NCBI GenBank assembly: GCA_019671135.1
Contig: JAHRHY010000011.1
Coordinates: 1,914,885 to 1,978,884, forward strand
Direction of reading: 5' to 3'
DNA length: 64,000 bases
Source: Linnemannia hyalina
Taxonomy: Eukaryota > Mortierellomycota > Mortierellomycetes > Mortierellales > Mortierellaceae
Shown: positions 31,997 through 43,338 of the stretch, piece after piece
Layout: every line of letters begins with the position of its first letter
Position numbering within the stretch: position 1 is the stretch's first letter
Position numbers and translations under genes: made by a program
The notes under the pieces: model-generated
Told to the model about the DNA's origin: nothing
The model's input: the letters and a program-made list of their open reading frames with translations, nothing else
Databases searched by the model: none

Positions 31997-34625
31997 CACC
32001 ACGCCCTTGACATAAGAGCGAGATCGGCTCTTATGTTGAGTTTTCTATTCTATTCAATTCAATGAGAGTTTTTTTTTGTTACTTCTTTTTTCTTGATTTT
32101 TTAAAAGAAATTCCCAGACATCTACGCCGTGTAAGATAGAAAATTCAAAATGGCCACCTAGGCCGTGCAGCATAGAAAAAACAGACCGAGTCTTGAATCT
32201 ATATGCTCAGACATCATCCTCCGAAGCATTCACCCTCATCTTCCGCCTTCACACCATCCGCACCCTCTTCTACATCACTCTTTCGCGACGCTCCCTTCTA
32301 GACGTCGGATCATGGATGAGTTATGTGTCCCTGCTGCCCTTCCCATCGGTGGCAGCAAACGCTTGGAACCTCCAACCTCAACCAGCAATGCTTCTAAGAT
32401 GACTCAATCTCGAAACTCGCACACCATAGACAAAAAAATTCTGTTTATCTCGACATATGAGGAACTCAAGAAGCTTATCCCGACCCTCACAGTCAGCACT
32501 TTCGCCAGTCATGTTGACTTTAAATATCCAAAGTCCATTGCCACCAGGATCATGAGAGAGAGAGAGAACATTGTCTCTTACAAAGACAATACTCCCGGAC
32601 GGATGACCCTGTTCAGAATGTTCCCGCGCAAGCTGGAGACTGTCGAGAGAGCCGTATATAACGCTATCATGGATGATCGCGCGTTGGGTATGTACAAACT
32701 GCATTTTCACAGTATTCTCTATCCTATTGCAATAATTACCACTTGAGTTAACGCTATGATAAAGGTGTGCCCGTTAACGATAGCCGGACCAAGGAGCTGG
32801 CTTATTACTTCTATGTGCGTCTTCTTGAGCGGCAAAACGACAACACGCTACCACAGGGCTTCGGATTTTCTAAAGGATGGCTTGGGAACTTCAAGAATAT
32901 CTACCAGCTTACTATGAAAACCGGTCGCGGGCAATTGGGAGACGTGGACATGGAGTTTCATAGACCGGCCTTTGAAGCAATCGCAGAACAACTCACAGCC
33001 TATGATCCATCCGATGTGTATAACTGCGATGAGACGGGATTGTACCTCAAGGTTATGCCAAATCGGACTCTATCGATAGATCGTGTGAGTGGGAGGAAAC
33101 CAAACAGAGACGCAAGAGTATCCATTTTGCTTTGCTGTAACGCAACTGGAACAGATAAACGCAAACCACTGGTCTTATGTAAGTTATTGTTGTATTGACG
33201 TGATTTATCCATGCGTCAAAATATTCTTCTGACTATTCACATTTAAAACTTACCTAGCTGCCTATCGTCCTCTGGATCTGGATCTGGAAGTAGAAGCGCA
33301 ACTGGACACATCGTACCACGGGACCGGATACATGACCACAGAGATTTTCCTGGGTTGGCTGGGGGATCTTGATGCGGATATGGGCAGGCAGGGGAGGAAT
33401 ATTGCCTTGCTTATTGACAACGCGCCTGGACATGGAAAGAAGGAGGAAACGGGGCTACTTTTGGACAACATTACCCTCGTTCGTCTCCCCAAGAACACAA
33501 CCTCTGTATCACAGCCCTTGGATGCTGGTATTATCATGTCTTTCAAGGTCAAGTACAGTCGACTTATGATTCCCGTCATTTCTCACTATCGTCATCTCGA
33601 CGATACCTCCAGAGCCAAGATTCCCAGGGGCCCGTTGTGGGCCTGCTTACCTCAGGCATGGAACCGCGTCTCTTTGTCTTGCATCCGCAACTGTTTTGCT
33701 AGAGTTCCAGTTCTTCCTACGGCCATGCAAGATTACCTCAAGATTGCTGCCATGGAAATAACCCCGGATGATGAGTTGGTCAACTTGAAACGTGAGCTGG
33801 CAGAGCTGTATCCTGACCGCTGTCCAACCATTAACCGCCAGACTGACTATGGCATCCTCCTTTTCCTTAAGAGCATGTCACGGAGAGGCCCAACCGTTCA
33901 CCTTGAAAAATACATCGACGAGATTGCCATTGACGAGAGGTACAAGTCCTTTTTCACTCCCCTACCTCCCATGGAAGAACTGGGTGATGTCTCCGATGAC
34001 GGCCTCTCAGATGACGAGTATCTTCCACCTATCACTGCTCCTCAAGAGCCGATACCCCCCGAGCAGCGTGTCATGGACCGTCGGTCAGGCCAATATATCT
34101 CGGAACCCCCCTCTGATACACCTTCGTCACAAGAACCTGCTTCATCACAAGAGGCGCCGCCACAGCAAACCCCGGTTTTCCCACCAGTGGACACCTCACA
34201 ATCCTCGTCGGGCAAGAAGAAGAAGGAGTCTTTGCCTAGGATCCCAGCGGATGACATGTTAACGGAACTCAGACACTATAGTACCACCCATAGAAAGCAC
34301 CATAGCGATCTTCAAGTCAGGGAGATGAAATACCTGGCCAGCTTAGAGAAAAGAGTCATGGCTGATATAGAAGTAATGACTGACTATCTCAAGTTGCATG
34401 CAATTAATGATTAAACATGTTGAGCGTGATGTTCCCCAATTTATTTCTACGTTGCACGGCCTAGATGGCCATTTTGAATTTTCTATCTTACACGGCGTAG
34501 ATGTCTGGGAATTTCTTTTAAAAAATCAAGAAAAAAGAAGTAACAAAAAAAAACTCTCATTGAATTGAATAGAATAGAAAACTCAACATAAGAGCCGATC
34601 TCGCTCTTATGTCAAGGGCGCGGTG
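31997..34625 (+). mobile_element. pogo/Tigger-like DNA transposon, apparently complete
   Basis: 2,629 bp with inverted repeats of about 179 bp (31997-32175 and 34447-34625; first bases CACC(A/G)CGCCCTTGACATAA), one early mismatch. It is flanked by the TA target duplication expected for this superfamily (31995-31996 and 34626-34627). It is inserted in the right arm of the foldback element; removing it restores the arm's complementarity, which confirms the borders. Confidence 0.95.
32312..34414 (+). CDS. pogo/Tigger-like DDD transposase (648 aa, three exons)
   Basis: Exons 32312-32687, 32765-33178 and 33258-34414, joined by two GT-AG introns, give one open frame of 648 codons plus stop. Residues about 45-175 form DNA-binding HTH domains of the CENP-B/Tc5 type, ending in GFSKGWLGNFKNIYQL. 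The DDE_1 nuclease follows with D214 (YNCDETGLYL), D317 (LLIDNAPGH) and D352 (SVSQPLDAGI), spacing 34 residues between the last two. The tail is Ser/Pro/Gln-rich with a basic KKKK block, likely nuclear. No lesion is seen, so it may be functional. ATG 32312 is the first in frame after the inverted repeat. Confidence 0.92.
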
Positions 34626-34952
34626 TAGGTTGGAGGGAGGGGAAGTGATAATAGCGTCCTAAAAGAATCACACAAAACGATACACTGCAGCGTGCCAGCG
34701 AAACTCTTGTCAATACTGCTCTCGTCCAAGTGATGTGTAAAAGGACCTTGTATTCATATTATCAAAGAGGGGGTTGTTACCTGCAGCGTGCCAGCGAAAC
34801 TCTTGTCAATACTGCTCTCGTCCAAGTGATGTGTAAAAGGACAAAGAGCAGACAAGAGGGCTCGGCGCACTACTAATACTATGTCTACTAAAGAATATGA
34901 CTGCTAACCTAAGGCATCGCCGCCACTGCCTAGCCACCACATCTTTTTGTAA

Positions 34953-35458
34953 TATGGTGTGGTAGTGAAGTCCAGTGGTCTGACCTACTACTGTTTTTGG
35001 TTAGGTCTATGTCAATTATAGGTATTTTGTTCAACTAACCCCCTGTAGTTGATAAGGTCTAAACAAAAACATATAACCCAGTCAGATCACTGTCGTGAAC
35101 AAAGCATCACACGCGATCTTGGATTCTAATGAAGTAGGAGAGAAAGAGCCGACATCGAAGGATTAAAAGCAACGTCGCTATGAACGCTTGGCTGTCACAA
35201 GCCAGTTGTCCCTCTAGACTATTTTTCGGGTTCATAGATTTTTCTACTGCTTGGGCCTGTTATCGCTATTTTGCTTTGATTTACTGTCTCTTGTCGCTGT
35301 CCTCCCTTTAAAATCAATTTTTTTTCTACATCCCCATCTGTTGTTTGGCGTCCCTCACCATTTTTTGCACTCCCAGCTTTGTCTGCACGCCTATTTTTTT
35401 TCGCGTCCCTCTCCTTTCCCTCTCGGCATCCATCCTCTTCTTTTCTCTCTGCATTCCC

Positions 35459-35495
<37 letters not shown>

Positions 35496-36337
35496 GAGGC
35501 CACCCTCCCGTTCCAACGTTTTCTTTTTTTTTACTGTCCTCTCCTGCAATTCATCTTTTTACTGTGCCTCTCCTGCGCTGGATCGCGTCACCTGCGCCAG
35601 CTTACTCTTTTATTTTTTGTTAATGAAGGTTTGTGGGAAGCACGCCTCATATTATGGTCATGCTCTCTGGGGACCTTTGAAATACGTCTTCTTTCTTTCT
35701 TCCCCTCACATTACATACGTGTCCCTTCAATGCTACTGCCTAATAAATAACACTTCTTCATCCCTAACTGCAACACTTCCATCTTTTTCTTTTCTTCTGT
35801 CCCAATTAGTTCCGTACCCTTACTTTTACCATCTCTTGCTTTTCTCATCTCTTGCTTTTTCGCTTCTCCCTTTTTGTTTCTGCGTTCCCTTGATATTTTA
35901 GCGTACTCCCACTTTCTTTCTGAATCCCCTTGATCTTTTTGTCTTCCATTTTTTTTCCTGTCTGCGTCCGTCTATCTTTTTTGAGAAACCCTTTGTTGTC
36001 CCGTGCGTGGGCGTAGGTAGTGAATGAAACAAATGTATGCACAGCGCATGCAAAAATATCAGGGGCATGGGACCGTGGGTGGGCGTGGGTATTGAAAGAA
36101 GTGAATGTATGCACAGCGCATGCAAAAATATCAGGGGCATGGGGCCGTGCGTGGGCGTGGGTAGTGAAAGAAGCGAATGTATGTACAGCGCATGGAACAG
36201 GACAGTGGGCGTGGGTACTAAAACAAAAAAAGAGTACTAGTCTATAGCCCCTGGAAAAACACATGGCTACAGAAAGAATAGAAAGTGTAGATGTCCCAGG
36301 AGAAGGAGATCGAAGCACTCATTATTCAAAATCTAAG
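34953..36337. other. gene-free, pyrimidine-rich DNA
   Basis: No supported gene. It holds a repeat at about 35135-35208 that matches 1872-1935 inverted, a run of 33 T (35462-35494), C/T-rich DNA to about 35980 and a tandem array (36002-36200). Confidence 0.5.
36002..36200. repeat. 72-bp minisatellite
   Basis: Nearly three copies of a unit of about 72 bp with the core GTATGCACAGCGCATGCAAA and AATATCAGGGGCATGG. The core recurs inverted and degenerate at 3950-4350. Confidence 0.8.
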
Positions 36338-36339
36338 TA

Positions 36340-36523
36340 GAGTCCCTCAGAGGTTTTGGAGTTTCTTATAATTTTTGATTAGGAAATTTCAATTGATTTT
36401 CAAAAACGTGACTTGAATTATCGCGAGCTTTGGCCCATGGTCACAGACCAAAAAGGAAGTCATTCAAAAAATCAATTCAGTCCCACAAAAATATAAGAAA
36501 CTCCAAAACCTCTGAAGGGACTC
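36340..36523. mobile_element. 184-bp MITE with TA target duplication
   Basis: Inverted ends of about 32 bp (GAGTCCCTCAGAGGTTTTGG plus AGTTTCTTATA on the left, one indel on the right), flanked by TA (36338-36339 and 36524-36525). Non-coding. Confidence 0.85.
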
Positions 36524-36713
36524 TATGATTCCGAGTAAATGTGGTTTGTTGCAAAATGTGGTTTCTGCAATATGTGGTTTCTGCAAAATGGCCTGAACAC
36601 AACGATGGCGACAATGGCAGATTGCTTTTCGTTGTGCAATTCACCCGTCAGCCAATCTTTGGCGCATTGTTCAAGGGTACTCCTGGGCACGTTTTATCTT
36701 CAAGTAATCTCAA

Positions 36714-36912
36714 ACTGTATAAAAAGGCTTGCCAGTTCTCGAACAAAGAGTATCATCGACTCCACCCCATCCATTCCCTCCTCCACCTACAGTCCATAGT
36801 AAGCAAGTCATTTTTGTTCTCTTGTCTTTGAATATAGCATTTGATCATGGAGAAAGCAAAAAGTACTAATCAAGCTTCTATTTCCTCTTCTAATTCACTG
36901 CTGATTCAATAG
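36714..36912 (+). promoter_or_regulatory. TATA box and probable 5'-UTR intron of the 97-aa gene
   Basis: TATAAAAAGG at about 36718. A GTAAGC donor lies near 36797 and an AG acceptor at about 36911-36912, 11 bp before the ATG. This compact layout supports a transcribed gene downstream. Confidence 0.55.
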
Positions 36913-36922
36913 CGCCACCACT

Positions 36923-37216
36923 ATGGTTTACAAAATTGCGGTCCCGAACCCCTCCTCCCTTGCCAGTACTTGGAAACAACCCGCCGGAGGTCAGGACTGG
37001 ATTAATCAATTCTCTGGTGCAAACGGCAGCCACACATATCTAGTTAGGATTACAACTGTGGGAACCTACAAGATGACGCAGAATGACTGTCAGCCCTGGT
37101 TCGAGTTTGCTCTATCTACCCGTGGCACCACCTCCTGGGCCGATTCCGAGACGACCTTCGATAACTCCTACAATATTGTTGTTATCACTGTGAGCCGAAT
37201 CGATCAGCTAGCTTGA
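36923..37216 (+). CDS. small protein (97 aa), function unknown
   Basis: Starts in a good context (CACCACTATGG). The product is a soluble 97-residue chain with alternating hydrophobic residues (TYLVRITTVGTYKMT, NIVVITVSRI) that suggests a small beta-sandwich. It has no signal peptide, no membrane segment and one cysteine. A TATA box and a likely 5'-UTR intron precede it; the gene is intact and unrelated to the surrounding transposons. I do not recognise the family. Confidence 0.65.
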   Translation: MVYKIAVPNPSSLASTWKQPAGGQDWINQFSGANGSHTYLVRITTVGTYKMTQNDCQPWFEFALSTRGTTSWADSETTFDNSYNIVVITVSRIDQLA

Positions 37217-37973
37217 TCACTACAAACTGGCTTTGTTGACGCTGCTCTCTGAAGTGTCCATTTCATAACAGAATACATCTCCTTTAAAAGCGCGTGACAA
37301 GCTGATATGAAAATTAAAACCCCTTAAAAAACAAAAAGGCAATCACACGGTCATTGCAAGTCGCCAAAGAAATACTGTACATTTTTTACATAGGAACATG
37401 GCCCAGATCCACAAGCAAATTGAAAGCAGTTCCATACAAAAGATATGGAATGTGATCTAGAAAATAGGTTATGCACAAAGCGTTTATACTGTATCATTCA
37501 CAGAAGGTATTGTTGAAGTACATTTTGTTACATGGATCTAGCACGATCTCACATTTTGTCATGATATTGCACTCTATTGAGAATAACTGGCTTTGCACAT
37601 CAAAGAACAAAGAACTTTAGATCGCACTTGATGTGCTCTATATGGAACTGCTTTCAATTTGCCTGAAAAAAGTGCATTGACATAGTAGTATACAAAAAAA
37701 CAATTTGTTCCGTGCTAAATCCATGTAAAATTTTACATGCAAATCACTCGCCACGACATGCGATCCAATTAATTGATCAAGATCAAGAATTTCGATTCCA
37801 GCGATGATCCGATGTCGGTTCATGCAAAAAAGAAAAGTGGTGATGAATGAGGTCACGAATCAAGAGAATGAATGACAGGAATCTGGGGGTTGCTCAGAAC
37901 ATTGATGAATTAGCATTTCGAAAAAAACGTCGAAATCGCGTTTTGGTTGATCAATTGATTGGAGCCCTGTAGC
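37217..37973. repeat. non-coding DNA with 22-bp inverted pair and a dispersed repeat
   Basis: GCAAATTGAAAGCAGTTCCATA (in two parts, 37415-37436) recurs inverted at 37641-37662, bounding about 248 bp that could be a MITE. From about 37760 to 37945 the sequence is a diverged inverted copy of 4790-4975. Confidence 0.55.
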
Positions 37974-39092
37974 AAACCGACTCGGCAAACCCAACTTATT
38001 TATTACCTTTACTTTCAACCCCAGATGGCCAGAGATCACCAAATATCTCATTGAAGGATAACAGCAACTGATCGCCCAGATCCCAACACGGGACTTTGCT
38101 GTCAAACTTAGGGCGCTGGATTGTGGAATTTCAATAGCAAAGACTATGCATTGTTATATTCTTCTTATTGTCCACCCTGACCACAAACCTAAAACACCTG
38201 GAGACTATGACACTATTGTCTCCATCGAGCTCCCCGACTAAAACCAACACCCGCTGGCGTACGCTTCCATTACCCGCTCGATGATCCATGGACCTTGCGG
38301 TGAGCAGCACAAACACCAACCTGTGTTTGAATGTGTCGACCGTACCTTCCGAAATCTGATGGACAATCCAAACACCCCTTTTGGCGGTAAACTTATCTTT
38401 TTCGGTGGCGACTTTGGACAAACACTACCAATAGTTCAACGTGGCACACAACAAGATATCAACAAGTCATCAATAAAAAACTCAACAAATATCTGAAACC
38501 ATATCACAATATTTTAAACGAACAAAAAACTTGCGGATTGGAGCAACACAAAGCTCCAAGCGTACATAAACTATTTGCTCAAAGTAGGAGATAGCACTGA
38601 GCGAACCTACAACGAGGGGATCCACCTTGATAACATCGAGATACCAGAAGAAGTGATCCTTCAGCCAACAAGAGAAAACACAGACGACAAGTAACAAAAC
38701 TCGGCGAATACATTATAGAAGCACAGACCATTGCAGGATCATTCACTAGCAACATCGTTCTCACGCCACGAATTTCACTCTCCTCAAAAGACGGCGGCTC
38801 CACACCAATTAAATTCACGCGCTTGCAATTTCCAATCCGAGCTGCTTTTGCACTTACCATCAACAAGGCGCAAGGACAAACGCTAACAACAACAGGTGTC
38901 TATCTACAACAACCTGTGTTTTCACATGGGCAACTTTATATTGCACTATCAAGATATTCAAACCCTAACAACTTAAAAGTCCTTATCCTTAACGCTCCCA
39001 CAATGCTTCGACCTTCAAACACGCCAACAACACCCTTTACAACAACCAAAGGACATTACACCAGAAACATAGATTTCAAAGCAGCATTTTAA
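37974..39092 (+). pseudogene. decayed Helitron Rep-helicase (third Helitron)
   Basis: The first part reads GKPNLFITFTFNPRWPEITK, the hallmark of the Helitron_like_N domain, followed by HPDHKP and, after shifts, MIHGPCG. The helicase follows with VFECVDRTFR, GGKLIFFGGDFGQTLP and, after a deletion, FALTINKAQGQTLTTTGVYL to the stop at 39090-39092. Multiple stops, frameshifts and deletions; the HUH motif and Walker A are gone. The codon and motif differences from the other two copies mark it as another, older lineage. Confidence 0.8.
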
Positions 39093-39969
39093 CCAACACC
39101 AACTCATTCAAACAAACATACCACAAACCATTCTTTGTTTACTTCGTATAGTACACCTCCAATAATAAACAGATAAAACAATGCATCAAAATAAAGAGAA
39201 CAATTCAAATGGCAACGCCCTAGTAAAAAAAAAGAAATTGTCTACCTTTTTTGAAATTATCCATGGCCCGCATAAAGTGAAAACTTCACTGTCAGAGTGG
39301 GTTGCGTACGCATATTACCCACTCTGAGGTGCGAAATAAAATATCCCTCTCTTTCTTCCTATTGACATATCCGACCATACACCATACTTTTCAACATGGA
39401 CAGACATGAAGACGCAGCTTGGCATGGACAAACACGAAGATGCGAGCACACAAACCACAAGGAAGAACAAGAACAAAGAAGACACCAGACACCATTCTAC
39501 TGAACATGATCAGAGAATAGCAGGGTGACGGTATGTCTTGGCATAAGGAGAGTGAAAAGATTGTGTTATTTCTTTTTAGAAACGCGTAAACGTCTCACAA
39601 TTATCAGTATCAATTCTCTTTAATCCTTGACAGTCTCAACAGGAGCAAACCATCCACGCCTCTCTATACCTGTACCCGTACCCGTTCTTTCTGCTACAAA
39701 GTAAGTCTATGTCAGTGTCTGTATGCAACTATGTTCTTTTTTATGTTCATTTCTGTTCATCCCTGACCTTCGGTATTTTTTTCCTACTTATCGCAGGCAA
39801 CAATCCTATTTGAGCCCTAAGGTCCTTGGTTCGGCGGCTGCGGCGCATGGTAAAAGGGTGCACCGCTCTCAATAAATGCAGGCGCTGAAACACAGACGAT
39901 GGGCAGAACGACAACGCAACTATCGTCAATGTCTCTAATCCAACCCCTGATGTCCCCATCAACAACATG

Positions 39970-40180
39970 ACCTCTGATATCGACAGCAGAAGCATCTTGA
40001 TCTAAACGGCTCCTGTCCATGATCCAGTCCCCGACAACATTACGTATTTTGAGGATGCGTATACATGCACCCGGAGTTTCAAGCCCAAGGTTGCCATTGT
40101 TGTTCCCCACCTCAACGCCAACTTCAAAGGTGAGTGGGCGCCGATTAGGGGTCTTTTTCAGGACCACCTCAACTCAAGAC

Positions 40181-40215
<35 letters not shown>

Positions 40216-40640
40216 TCAAATTGCAAAAGTCGTCTCTGCCAACAATATACCTACTGTCGCCGTCCCTGTCACTGGTCAGGACTCGGACAAAGACTACGGA
40301 TTCAACGACAACAATGATTTCATTGACGCCCTGGATGGCGTGCTGACGAACGGCAACTTTGACGATGTCTTTTCAATAGCCATTCACAATGCCTACCAAG
40401 ACGGTACCATCAATAGCGATCGCCCGCCCATTGTTGGGACGTCCTCGGTTACGTTGGACAAGCGAGGGTGAATGATTGTTGAAGAGGAGACTGACGAGGA
40501 GTCGGAAGCGGCACCATCGTCCACCGCCATCACCACCAGCACCACCAGCACCATCACCAGCACCATTACCAGCACCAGCGCCGCCATTGCCACAGCTACC
40601 GCTACAGGATTAACACCGCCGCCACTGAAGGCTCAATCAC
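39970..40640 (+). pseudogene. Helitron copy 2 upstream ORF remnant
   Basis: Matches 7740-8437 of copy 1. The frame from about 40160 to a TGA at 40469-40471 encodes the Gln-Glu repeat and a conserved Asp-rich segment (TGQDSDKDYGFNDNND); copy 1 has CGA in place of that TGA. A TAA at 40003-40005 is another lesion. Only about five GGAGCA units are present. Confidence 0.5.
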
Positions 40641-41546
40641 TGAAGACCAAACAAATGCAGCAAGCAAGAAGGTATTTCTTTTGGGCATTTTTTTCTCTTG
40701 AGTCTGACCATTGCAACACCTTGCTTACTATTTTTTCTCACTCTCTTTTTGTTTGCTATCGTTTGTATAATAGCATCCTTCATGCATCGAGATTCGCGAA
40801 TTTCGCGATATGAGATACCTCTCTTCCCATGAAAGCATGTGGCGCGTCCTTGGATATCCTTTGTACGGTCGTTCACCTGCTGTGCAACGTCTACAGGTCC
40901 ATCTCATAGGCCAGCACAACGTCACATACGCGGATCTACTTTGTGTCGCCCGCCGTAACAACGACAGTCAACTGATGGCCTACTTTAAGCTGAACCAAGA
41001 GGACAAGGACGCACATAGATATGCATACGCCGAGATTCGCGAGCATTACACCTACGACCAAAACAATCGCAAGTGGGACAAGAGGAATCAAAAGGACACC
41101 CTCAAGATTGCCCGGATCTACTTTGTCCAGCCTAAGGACGGCGAGAGGTTCTGTCTCCCTTCTCTGGCCGCCTTTCCCACTATGCCACAAGACATCAGCG
41201 ACAGCATTCTCCGCTACATCCCAAAGTCCGCCTCTGACCACAGCGAAATATCGCATGAAGAGCTCGCCAAGCTGGCGAGCCCTCACATTCAAACCATGAA
41301 TGTCGAGCATCGGGTAATATTTGACGAAGTCATCGCCTCTGTCTCCACACCCGTCCGCCCCCAAAGGACCGACCTCTATTTTATTGACGGACCAGGTGGC
41401 ACCGGCAAATTCTTTCTCTACAACACACTGATTGAACAAATCAGTGGTGTTATGAAAAAGAATGTTGTTGTCCTCGCGTCATCCGGTATAGCAGCTCTGA
41501 TCCTTCATGGTGGACGCACTGCACACTCTGTCTTCAAGATCCCCAT

Positions 41547-41719
41547 GAAAATTTTTACGCTAGTCACGCACAATCGAATTGATAAGACAAGAGAGGGATC
41601 TTTGTTAACAGCCCACACACCTCCATTTATGTCGGTGTCTGGTCATATGACTAAATTACTGTCTCTAGCCTAATTACATTAGCTGACACCCCGAGACAGG
41701 CAAATATGCGACACCCCAT
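41547..41719. mobile_element. 173-bp insertion in Helitron copy 2
   Basis: Absent from copy 1 at the same place and flanked by CCCCAT on both sides (41541-41546 and 41714-41719). No inverted ends and no coding capacity; identity unknown. Confidence 0.6.
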
Positions 41720-41982
41720 TCTAGTTTTCAAAGACTCCACCTGCAATATCACCCGCGAGCAACAAGTCGGATCCATTATTCATGCGGCCGACTTTATCAT
41801 CTGGGATGAGGCACCCATGATGCATCGACATGTCTTTGAGTCGGTGGACCGGATCGTTCGACATATTATGGATCGACCCTTGGTTCCTTTCGGTGGAAAG
41901 ATTGTCGTGTTCGTGGCGACTTTCGACAGGTGTTTCCGGTGGTTGTTCATGGATCTCAATCTCAAATCGAAGGCGCATGTCT

Positions 41983-42167
41983 AGGGCTTCTATTCGAATC
42001 CATTCGAACTCGCCTTGGTTTAAGTAGATATAGTGCCTTCAACTCGATTTAAACGCATTGCAATAGTGCGCCTATTCGAACAAAAATTTCGAATCAGATT
42101 CGAATTCGAATGCGCACAAACCGAATGCAAACCATAGTGGATTCGAATGGATTCGAATAGAAGCCCT
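41983..42167. mobile_element. 185-bp MITE with TTCGAAT-rich inverted ends
   Basis: Ends AGGGCTTCTATTCGAATCCA and its complement. GCATGTCT is present on both sides (41975-41982 and 42174-42181), with six extra bases ACTGCG on the right. An 8-bp duplication suggests a hAT-type origin. Confidence 0.75.
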
Positions 42168-43338
42168 ACTGCGGCATGTCTAAAGATGTCTGGAACCATT
42201 TGGCCCAAGGTCAAGACACTCAAGCTAACTCGCAACATGCGAGTCAAGGCGGACGAGAGTAGCCCTTTTTCTTTTGTCGATTTTTTGCTATATGTGGGTG
42301 AAGGCAAGGAGCAGACATTTTCCTTTGACGATTCTAACATTTATATCAGGATTCCAGATCATATCCTTTTTACGCCACATGGACCCAATCTCAACGACGA
42401 ACACGAGATCCAACTTATCCGCACCATCTACCCCAATATCTCTAATGGCAACTTTACACCTTACGACATCAAGCGCACCGCTATTTTGACTACACTGAAC
42501 AAGGATGTCAATCATATGAACGGCGTCGCAACCACACTATTTCCTAGCGAGGCAACAGAGTACCTTTGCCAAGACTCCGTTTCGGATCCAGATACAAACG
42601 GCGTCGCCAACTATCCTACAGAGTATCTCAACTCTTTGGACCCCACTAGATTACCTCCCCATAAGCTGGTGCTGAAAGTTGGCATGCCCATCATTCTCCT
42701 CCGAAACGTGGACCAAAAAAAAGGACTCTGCAACGGAACTCGCTTGATCGTCCGCCTGCTCAGGCCAGGCTGCATCATGGCGACAATCCTAACGGGACCT
42801 TTTGCCACCGACTTGGTCTTCATCCCACGAGTGCCGATTTACAACAGACGACAAGTCCTCCCCGATCTCATTCAAGAGACGACAGTTTCCGGTCAGACCC
42901 GTCTTTGCCATGACGATCAACGAGGCTCAGGGTCAGACCCTTGAAAATGTTGGACGCTATCTCCCTACTCCTGTGTTCACACACGGTCCGCTTTATGTTG
43001 CTCTTTCTCGATGCGCAGACGAAAAAAAATGTCAAGGTTCTTATGATCCATGGCAGCATTCCCGGGCTTGAAGGCACATACACTAGAAACGTTGTCTATA
43101 AGAGAGTCCTGTAATCATACCCACACCATAGAATCAATCAAAAATGTATTTTTATTTTGGAAGAGTTGACACTCACTTTTTTCTTCCTAATAAATATATT
43201 CCCCTGTTGAAGTCCAAACACATGCAAAATGAATGAGGATAAACCCCAGGTCGGCGACACCTCTAGCCCTTACACACCAAAGCCTGGGAATCGAGAAACC
43301 GGCGCAGCGCCCGCGGCGTAGCCGCGGCCACTTGCTAG

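Larger units (their letters stand above)
30840..34952. mobile_element. foldback element with about 410-bp arms, invaded by two other elements
   Basis: The left arm (30840-31250) is inverted-complementary to a right arm made of 31907-31996 plus 34628-34952; the right arm is interrupted by a pogo element. The ends read TTACAAAAAGATGTGGTGG...CTTTTTGTAA. Both arms contain an internal duplication of about 62 bp (GTCCTTTTACACATCACTTG...CTGCAG). Without the pogo element it is about 1.48 kb. It has no coding capacity of its own. I could not identify a convincing target duplication. Confidence 0.85.
40810..43071 (+). pseudogene. Helitron copy 2 helicase, interrupted twice
   Basis: Same domains as copy 1: Walker A GPGGTGKFF, Walker B IIWDEAPMMH, TINEAQGQTLENVG. 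After SVFKIP a 173-bp insertion (41547-41719, flanked by CCCCAT) brings a stop; a MITE (41983-42167) interrupts it again after the GGDFQ region, which has itself lost bases near 41910. The segment from 42184 to 42860 is open in the expected frame. The enzyme is inactive as it stands. Confidence 0.85.
39274..43338 (+). mobile_element. Helitron copy 2
   Basis: About 4 kb, closely similar to copy 1. A 5' palindrome (39292-39327; arms TCAGAGTGGGT/ACCCACTCTGA around GCGTACGC) and a 3' hairpin (43311-43327) plus CTAG (43335-43338) followed by T mark the ends. Like copy 1 it has the helicase part without a visible Rep domain. It carries two secondary insertions inside the helicase. Confidence 0.82.
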
